Assembly (NCBI RefSeq): GCF_014898055.3
Contig: NW_023601104.1
Coordinates: 86,163,106-86,227,105, forward strand
Length of the DNA: 64,000 nucleotides
Direction: 5' to 3'
DNA from: Talpa occidentalis
Taxonomy: Eukaryota; Chordata; Mammalia; Eulipotyphla; Talpidae
Of the stretch, positions 57,295 to 64,000 are shown piece after piece. The notes below the pieces were generated by a model, which was not told the origin of the DNA, searched no databases, and worked only from the letters and a program-made list of their open reading frames with translations. Made by a program: the position numbers and the translations under genes. How positions within the stretch are numbered: position 1 is the stretch's first letter; the number at the start of each line of letters is the position of its first letter.

Positions 57295-57974
57295 TCACAA
57301 AAATCTGCAAAGAGCTGATGAGACTCAACAACAACAAAGAAAATAATCCAGTCAAAAAATGGGCAGAAGAGCTAAAAAGAAACTTCTCTGAAGAGGAAAT
57401 GCAAATGGCCAACAGGCATATGAAAAAATGTTCAACATCACTTGTCATCAGGGAAATGCAAATCAAAACTACCATGAGATACCATCTTACACCAGTGAGA
57501 ATGGCACATATTAAAAAAACTAGCAACAACAAATGTTGGCGAGGGTGTGGAGAAAAAGGAACTCTTCTGCACTGTTGGTGGGAGTGCAAACTGGTCCAAC
57601 CACTATGGAAAGCTGTGTGGAGATTTCTGGACCTACTAAACATAGAACTTCCATATGATCCAGCAATTCCACTCCTAGGTATTTACCCAAAAGACACAGA
57701 AACATCAATTCCAAAGAGCACCTGCACCCCTATGTTTATAGCAGCACTGTTTACAATAGCTAAGCTTTGGAAACAACCCAAATGCCCAAAAATAGATGAC
57801 TGGATCAAGAAGATGTGGTACATATATACCACGGAATATTACTCAGCATTCAAAAAAGATAAACACATGCAATTTGCAGCAACATGGATGGCGCTGGAAG
57901 GGATCATGCTCAGCGAAATAAGCCAGAAAGAAAAAGAAAAATACCGGATGGTCTCACTCATAACAGGAATCTAG
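57255..57974 (+). pseudogene. L1 ORF2 C-terminal part, separated by a frameshift
   Basis: Continuation of ORF2 in a different phase (first ATG 57318; 218 codons from there, and the frame is also open upstream from about 57255, reading [18 protein letters not shown]). It carries the ORF2 cysteine motif [18 protein letters not shown] (C-x3-C-x8-H-x3-C type, near 57535-57590), the [16 protein letters not shown] block, [15 protein letters not shown], and the natural ORF2 end RMVSLITGI followed by TAG at 57972-57974. Comparing the two frames places the lesion in the TTTT run at 57262-57265, where a fifth T would restore the phase seen in related L1s. Confidence 0.92.
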
Positions 57975-58061
57975 AAAACTTAAATAAGGGACCAGGAAAA
58001 TGAATAACTTTAAGAAAGTGAAAATCAAAATCAACAAAAAACTATGAACCAGAGACACTCT

Positions 58062-58096
58062 ATGGGGGGTAGGGGGCGGGAGGGGAGGGATTGGGG
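58062..58096 (+). other. G-quadruplex-prone tract in L1 3' UTR
   Basis: GGGGGGTAGGGGGCGGGAGG followed by GGAGGGATTGGGG gives at least four G-runs of three or more with short spacers. A G-rich purine tract in the 3' UTR is a known feature of mammalian L1s. Confidence 0.85.
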
Positions 58097-58159
58097 TCAA
58101 AATAAGGGGGTTGCAATTGTATGGGGAATATAAAAATAAAATTTATTATAAAAAAAAAA

Positions 58160-59620
58160 CTTTTGTGCATCAAAGGACACTATCAACAGAGTGAAAAGGT
58201 AATCCTGATAGGAAAATCTATAATATCCAGAATATACAAAGAATTTCTACAACTTAATAACAAAATACAAACAACCCACTTTTAAAATTGGCAAAGGAAT
58301 TGAATATACATTTCTCCAAAGAAGATATATCAATGGTCAAAGCACATGAAAAGACGTTCCTCATCATTCGTCACTAGGAAAACATCAAATATAAGCCGAG
58401 ATAAACATTTCACACCTACCATTGGAGCTACACAGCAGGTCCTCAAATAATGTCATTTTGTTCAAAGTTGCTTTGGTAAAACATTGATTAGATAAAAAAG
58501 GACCGATTCCTGGTGGGGACCACTGTCTGTGCTTTTCCAGGACCTCTGGTTTCTTCTCACCTTCCAAAGATTTTGGGTTCATGGACTTGTCTAAATGCCC
58601 CTAGCATGAATGAGAGAAGGGTGGGGTGTGAGTGGCCTGTGATGAAAGGGCATCTTGTCCATTGTTAGGGTTCTGAGCTCTTGGGATAGGCACCTGAAAC
58701 CCTGAATTGGAATAAGTAGGTTGGAAAATGAATGAATACGAATTATGATTTAATATTAGAAATGTTTTGGGTGTTTATTTAGGAGTTTGGTGAGGTTTTT
58801 GCGATCAGAAACATGCCATAGGAACTACACTCCTGTGTATATCAATTAACCTATGATCAATTGGTTTTGTTATTGGTTGTTTAGCTTAAAGTCACAATTT
58901 CCAAGAACCTATTGACAATGTGAAGTGAGCATTTATTACCATAAATAAAACAAACTGGCAAGGTTGACATATTGAAACTTGTTATATAGCTGATGTGAAA
59001 TGGTGCTACTGCTGTGGAAAATGGTTTGCTAGCTCTACAGAAAGTTAAACATAGAATTACCATATGACCCAGCAATTCCACTCCTAGGAATGTTCCCCAA
59101 GGAATTAAAAATAGGAAGTCAACCAAATGCTTGAATACACTGTTTTTGAAGTATTATTCACAACAGGGGAAAATAACCCAGATGTTCATCAACACACTGA
59201 TAAACAAAATGTGGTATATAAATACAGTGGAGTATTATTTAATTTAAAAACAAATGATGTTCTGATACATGCTATGACATAGAAGAACCTTGCAAACATG
59301 TTTCATGAAGTAACCAGACACAAAAGAACAAATATTGCATGAGTCTGTGTATATAAAATATCTATAATAAGTAAATTTATGGAGATAGGAAGTAGGTGAG
59401 TGTTACCAGGGGTCAGAAGGAGGGGAATGAAAACAAAGTTTATCAAGTCTAGAAATTCTGTTTGGGGTAATGGAAAAGTTTAGAAGGTGATGATTGCACA
59501 ACATTGTAAACATAATCAATGCCACTGAATTGGATACGTAAAAATTGTTAAATGGTAACTTTTATGCTATATATATGTATGTATATGTAATACTACAATA
59601 AAATAAAAATAATTAAGTCA
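58160..59620 (+). mobile_element. Older L1 ORF2-3' end, interrupted
   Basis: Begins at CTTTTGTGCATCAAAGGACA (ORF2 'LKSFCASKDT' equivalent), immediately after the poly-A of the chimera. It continues to about 58400 and resumes near 58995 (TGGTGCTACTGCTGTGGAAA, ATAGAATTACCATATGACCC, AACCCAGATGTTCATCAACA, TGTTACCAGGGGTCAGAAGG) with a 3' end near 59600 (ACAATAAAATAAAAATAATT). All frames are broken. The chimera sits exactly at its left edge. Confidence 0.85.
58420..58920. mobile_element. Unclassified element inside the older L1
   Basis: ACAGCAGGTCCTCAAATAAT, TCATTTTGTTCAAAGTTGCT, TTCCAGGACCTCTGGTTTCT, AACCCTGAATTGGAATAAGT, TGCCATAGGAACTACACTCC and TGTTTAGCTTAAAGTCACAA occur in an order I recognise from a dispersed mammalian repeat, but cannot name. 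It replaces about 600 bases between two L1 parts. No clear inverted ends or target duplication found. Confidence 0.5.
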
Positions 59621-60125
59621 AGCACATTATTAATGTGCATGTTCACGTTATATTTTATGCCTCAGAACTATCATCAGCTAGAAAGAAGGTTTTTGTTTTT
59701 ACTTGAGTATATTGCAAAACAAAATATTGAGTCAAGTTAGTAAGGAAGAGGCAAAGAGTGAATCCCTGGTGGAAAATCAGTAGCATTTTACATTTTTGTT
59801 CTTTTCTTTCCCCGTCATATCCTCTCATGCATTCAAAGTTCCTTCAGAGTAGGGTAGCAATCAATGTTTCCCTTTCATGAAGAAATGTAAGTGCCACATG
59901 TCTAGAGATTGTCACTGACATATTTGGCAAAAATGCAGCTAACATTTGGGTATTGATATTGAAAACAGCTGAACCTATGATTAATCAACTTCAAGAGAAA
60001 TTCTTGTCACTTTCTGATGTCAAGCCCCAAAATGTATTTGTTCAATAGAGAGAGTCTGTTTCACACAGTTGTACATCTACCCCACTCCCCTTTGCATTAA
60101 AGTGTTTTGGTTCTTTTTACCCTAG
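59621..60125. other. Gene-free, nothing recognised
   Basis: No ORF, RNA gene or named repeat. Confidence 0.4.
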
Positions 60126-60129
60126 AATT

Positions 60130-60300
60130 TTTTTCAGTCATTTATTGACTCTTTCCTTAACTCAACAATCATGGAGTATCTCCCTGCGTGTGCAAGACAC
60201 ACCAGTCATGCAAGAATCAAACACATAGGCTCGTAAAGAATCTCCAATCAAGCAGGAAAAGTGACACAAACTGTCAAATAATTGTAGTGACTTAAACAAC
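60130..60300 (-). mobile_element. L2 fragment
   Basis: TTAACTCAACAATCATGGAG, TGTGCAAGACACACCAGTCA and GAATCTCCAATCAAGCAGGA correspond loosely to the antisense L2 3' end (ATTCAACAAATATTTATTGAG, GTGCCAGGCACTG). Confidence 0.45.
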
Positions 60301-62000
60301 CTCTCTGACTCTACATCCCCAGCCCTAAAGAGGGGGTAACCTGATTTTCCCTCTCCAACACAGCAGGCATCCCTACCACCTAATGGTACTCAAAGAGGCT
60401 GATGATTTCTATGAAAACAATCCTTGAATCAGACTTATATTTTCTCTGCCTAATGATTCTCTTATTACATAAAACATAGCCTAAGCCATTCCCTGTCCTA
60501 ATAAACCTGACCAGAGTCCAGATTCTGATGTTTCTGCTGTGGCCACTCTCCTTATACATCAGATTTTTTTTCAAATGTATACATCATATGAGTTGTTTCT
60601 TGAAGTCAAATATCCTGGGAACATTCTTCTCACTTGTCAACCTTAACATCTGAGCTCTTAAAATACACAGTTTAAAGCTTACTTTTTGTTTGTTAATAAT
60701 TGTTTTCCAAGTAGCATTAATATGTAACTGCACCTAAACTGAGATTTAAATAGGTGGCTGATCTCCTTCCAGAGAATGCTAGGTCTGAGAGACTCAGGTA
60801 TCTGCTCCCACTCCCACATCAAGGCCTCCTGGATCTGATCTCCAAAGAAGCCAGCTCCAGGCATGGGGAAGGGTTCTTTGCATTAATGCCAGAAAAAACA
60901 AAGTTACTCTGGAGAAGGGACCACACTCTAATTTTGAAAGGGACACAACTTGACTCCAACACAGAGAAACCCAAAAGCCAGCTAGCTACTAACCTAAGGC
61001 CTGATGCCCCAGCACCCTAGATAGGCAGCCGTGATAACCTAGAAGACAACAGAGAGTAGAAACTTTCCAAAGAGACCACAGGAATGCCCAGTCATCAGCC
61101 ATTTCTCCCATTCTTCCTGGCCATCAGAAACCCCTATGTCCAAGGACCAGGTGCTCAAAACCCAGGACCAGAATCTTCTATTGGGCTAAGCCAATCCTGG
61201 TAATTTCACAGCCCCTTTAAAAAAGACTGGGGTAGATGTGGATTTTCCTAGTTCCTCCCTAAGGCAAGTTTGTAGAAGCTTCTGAGTAGGTTTTTTTTTT
61301 CCTTTTCAAACAAGGGAAAAAACACACAGAATATGTTCCCTGACTTCCTCTTTCTGTTTTTGCATATTTTCTATTGCAAAAGGGAAGAAAACAGATAGGA
61401 AAGCAAAGAAGGGGCCAAAGTCTGGGGAGAGAGAAGGTGTACTAGAAATCTGTGTGGAGCTAGATTCCAAGAGTCTCGATGATCACAGTGGTCAGGCCAC
61501 TTGCCCTCTCTGTTACAGAATCAAGATGGTAAACTGTACCCATTAACCTCTTCCCCGGCAAGGTCAGTGCACAATGAGCATAGGGACTGGGTCTGAGTGA
61601 GGTCCTTTGTTCAGTCAGGTCTAAGGCACATGCAAATGGAAAGTATTATCATCTCATTATCCTGCTTTCAGGAGGGGTCCTTGTTAGCAACTGGAAGCAC
61701 TGTCTTGCCATGCCATAAAACAATAAACAGTTCAGGAATGAGCCATAAACTACTTCTAATTGCACTGGCCCCAACATCAGAACCACAGACTGCTCCAAAT
61801 TAAGAAGGCAGCAAATTTAAAGCAGATATAAGGACATCATTTTCTATGCAACACTTAATTGCCTCTAGAAACTGCTACCATGGGGCACTGACCTCAAAGC
61901 CAAGATGCATCTAGAAGAGCAACTGCAGTCTCTGTGCATAGTACAAAAGGCACATAGGGTCCTTCCCAGAGCTTTCAATCCATTCTAATTGCCCACAGAC
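60301..62000. other. Gene-free, nothing recognised
   Basis: An 88-codon plus ORF (60754-61020) and a 61-codon minus ORF share the same DNA and have no motif. An AATAAA occurs within CCATAAAACAATAAACAG at 61715 but without a retrocopy structure. Confidence 0.35.
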
Positions 62001-62420
62001 TGATCAGAAAGGACATCCCATAGTGGCAAGATGTGTAACTCGCCTCTCACTAATCAAGTGATCTATAGCTGCTGCTTTATGGCCGAGCTATGCTACAGCA
62101 AGTCCCTTCATGGCCTCTCCACGATCTCGTCAATGACTTCACTGAGATGGTGGTGGCTCTTTATGTATATAGTTAAGAACAATATTGAGACCAATTGTAA
62201 ACTCTAGCTGCCAACGCAGGATGGGGATCTTGGTGGAGGACTTAACAGCCTTCTGTTCAATAAATGCTCAGAGATCACTGTGTTCAATATCAGGGTCTAT
62301 CCTGGCCCAGCGTGAAGAAAGTGCAGCACTCACATGAGAGGATATGACTACAGTCTGTCACCCCTGCCAATGACAAAGGAAGCACAGAGTTGATGTTAAA
62401 CTCCACAGGTGCAGTCACCG
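62001..62420. other. Repeat-free block of unknown role
   Basis: Complex sequence (GATCTATAGCTGCTGCTTTA, GCCGAGCTATGCTACAGCAA, CCACGATCTCGTCAATGACT) with no ORF and no transposon signature. Possible conserved non-coding DNA or an old retrocopy fragment. Undecidable by eye. Confidence 0.3.
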
Positions 62421-62935
62421 GAAAAGGCCTTTGGAAATGACTTTAGCAAATATCACTGGATACTCTCTTGTGCTGTAAGACGTTCAGTGTCTAATCTGCC
62501 TCACTTCCTTGGATTCTGGACACTGTTGCTTAGAAGATATAATTATATTCATTAGAATATACAAGACATAAAACCAGCTGGAAAAATCTCTCCTTCAAAT
62601 ATTTCAAAAAAAAAAATCTAATTATATCACAGAAGCGAAAACATGGTAATTAAAATGACCATTATGTAGTAGGCTTCCTATAATTATTGTTATTCATTTT
62701 GGCAACTGGGAGTTTGAGGATTTGAATTTTATTTTCTAAGCCATAAGTGTGAAGAAAGCAATTTATTTACTTTACTGTTGATCACCGGAAATTAAAATAC
62801 CCATTTCCTTAGACTTTATTAAAAGACTGTATCATTTCTCTTTATTCTCACCATTGATTGTAACGAATAGTTTTCCTGTCTGTTCTTCTCAGGCCTCATT
62901 GACAACACATTTCCTGGCCTGCGCCAATCACAGAA

Positions 62936-62989
62936 CATAATTTATCTCTTCTAGCTACTCATATTCTCATAATTTATCTCTTCTAGCTA
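62936..62989. repeat. 22-base direct repeat, 32-base period
   Basis: CATAATTTATCTCTTCTAGC at 62936 recurs at 62968, separated by TCATATTCT. Confidence 0.9.
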
Positions 62990-63270
62990 TTCACTTTGAG
63001 CAGGGAAAATGTAACTCTTCAGAACTACCTGAATCCATTTGGATAACCTGATAAATTCTCCAGCATCAACAGTCACAATATTTACCAATTTATTGCTAAG
63101 TCTGTCTAAACTGTGCTTTTATCTAACCAACACTTTATATGATAGTGTCATATCCATGATGTAAGGATGTAATATATGAAAATATTTGTTTTAAATAAAA
63201 TGGTAGGAGAGGGACAAGGAATTTTTACAAAATGAAGACCACGGAAGGAGGACTATGAAAAAGTCAGAAG
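62990..63270. other. Gene-free
   Basis: Nothing recognised. Confidence 0.4.
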
Positions 63271-63285
63271 AATAATAGGTGTTCA

Positions 63286-63555
63286 GGGCCTCCCTGGTGG
63301 CGCAAGGGGTTACAGCACCACACTATGAAGCAATCTGCAGCCTTGGCAGCATGAGTTCGATCCCCGGCAGGCCAGGGAGAAACCCACATGGCGAGGCAGA
63401 CATCTCTTTCTCGTCCGCTGCTCCCCTTAGCAGTGTTCTTCGCTCAATCTGCCTCTTCTGTTCTCCACTCTCTCTGGTGGATCCTCTCACCCCCTGCATC
63501 TCTGGCCTGTACCCCAGCTCTTGTATGCATAAATAAATAAATCTTTAAAAAAAAC
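63286..63555 (+). mobile_element. tRNA-derived SINE (type B)
   Basis: Head GGGCCTCCCTGGTGGCGCAAG, A box and B box (GAGTTCGATCCC, 63353-63364) intact, tail ATGCATAAATAAATAAATCT. Perfect 15-base duplications AATAATAGGTGTTCA at 63271-63285 and 63556-63570. Confidence 0.96.
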
Positions 63556-63570
63556 AATAATAGGTGTTCA

Positions 63571-63730
63571 ATGCAAATATTATACATCAGATATGATGCT
63601 AGGCAAGCTGCATGCATTAATTGTACCCTAAGAAAAAATCCTAAGAGATATTTTTGTCTGCATTTTACAGCAGATTGAGAGAGGTTAAGTAACATACCCA
63701 TCTTCATTCAGACATCTGTAATCTATACCA
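63571..63730 (-). mobile_element. MIR fragment next to a SINE
   Basis: ATATGATGCTAGGCAAGCTG, CATGCATTAATTGTACCCTA, ATTTTACAGCAGATTGAGAG and GTTAAGTAACATACCCATCT follow the antisense MIR order. Confidence 0.7.
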
Positions 63731-63761
63731 GATTTCTTGATTCATAGATGAAAATAATCAT

Positions 63762-64000
63762 CACTTTTTTTTTTATTGTTAGCATGGTACGTCACTCTCC
63801 ATCTCTCTGCTTCTAACTTTTCTGAATTTTTATAATTAAAGTGGGTTTCTTACAGACAACATAGAGTTTAGTCTTCTCTCGGTATTTTCATCACTCTGAG
63901 AATCTTCATCTTATACTACATGCATCTAAACCATTCACATTTAGTGATTATTGATATAGCTAAATTAATATCTACCATCTTTATAACCATTTTCTGTTAT
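63762..64000 (-). mobile_element. L1 ORF2 endonuclease-region fragment, runs off the window
   Basis: AAGTGGGTTTCTTACAGACA, CCATTCACATTTAGTGATTA and ATTGATATAGCTAAATTAAT are antisense to the ORF2 endonuclease section that encodes 'LQETHFKCKD' in old L1s (a parallel segment is at 44.63-44.72 kb). Continues past the right edge. Confidence 0.7.

Larger units (their letters stand above)
55794..58158 (+). mobile_element. Young 5'-truncated L1, 3' part of the U6-L1 chimera
   Basis: Continuous L1 from the middle of the ORF2 RT domain through the C-terminus, a 3' UTR (57978-58140) and a poly-A (58150-58158). In over 2.1 kb of coding sequence I see only one frame break, so this is by far the least decayed L1 in the window. 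The same family is at 11.86-12.53 kb. The 5' junction (TTTAAAAAC) resembles an L1 endonuclease target. The 3' side resumes AAAAAACTTTTG, and I find no unambiguous long target duplication. Confidence 0.93.

Noticed and set aside
57188..57714. 151- and 64-codon minus-strand ORFs opposite L1
   Set aside because: Antisense shadows of ORF2 codons with no independent features.

Overview
This is mammalian nuclear DNA. It is AT-rich, non-coding and densely filled with retrotransposons, and I find no host protein-coding exon in it. Three observations point to a placental mammal: remains of very old MIR, L2 and hAT/Tigger-type repeats, several generations of LINE-1 (L1), and 12 copies of one tRNA-derived SINE. 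The SINE head reads GGCCTCCCTGGTGGCGCA and contains pol III A-box and B-box motifs. From memory this fits the Rhin-1-type SINEs of horseshoe and leaf-nosed bats (Rhinolophoidea), so a bat is my best guess. That is an inference which a repeat-library search would settle.

Layout. 0-13 kb: an L1 3' end, SINEs at 0.87, 3.9 and 10.4 kb, antisense L1 3' ends at 6.9-7.6 and 10.8-11.4 kb, and a younger antisense L1 at 11.86-12.53 kb carrying a SINE. 13-21 kb: a Tigger-like DNA transposon with visible inverted ends (13.06-13.69 kb), a sense L1 split by a SINE (15.0-16.3 kb), possible LTR material and an old antisense L1. 21-42 kb: mostly unique or unrecognised sequence with scattered MIR, L2 and L1 relics, SINEs at 30.9 and 39.5 kb, and simple repeats. 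42-46 kb: one ancient antisense L1 (ORF1, endonuclease part, a large deletion, ORF2 C-terminus, 3' end) carrying three SINEs, two of them head-to-tail. 46-55 kb: a SINE with perfect target duplications at 46.9 kb, MIR, L2 and MER5-like relics, and a block at 51.4-51.9 kb that looks like a conserved regulatory element. 55.7-58.16 kb: a U6 snRNA/L1 chimera. 58.16-59.6 kb: an older sense L1 interrupted by another element. 60-64 kb: relics, one SINE, and an antisense L1 that runs off the window end.

The most notable feature is the chimera. U6 nucleotides 9-107 are joined at the U6 terminal T-run to the reverse-transcriptase part of L1 ORF2. An ATG inside U6 is in frame with ORF2 and opens a 511-codon reading frame that keeps the RT motifs and ends at a one-base frameshift. 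U6-L1 chimeras as a class are known from other mammals and are explained by template switching during L1 reverse transcription. This copy and its in-frame U6 start are what deserve a second look. Apart from L1 activity there is no operon-like or pathway logic here.
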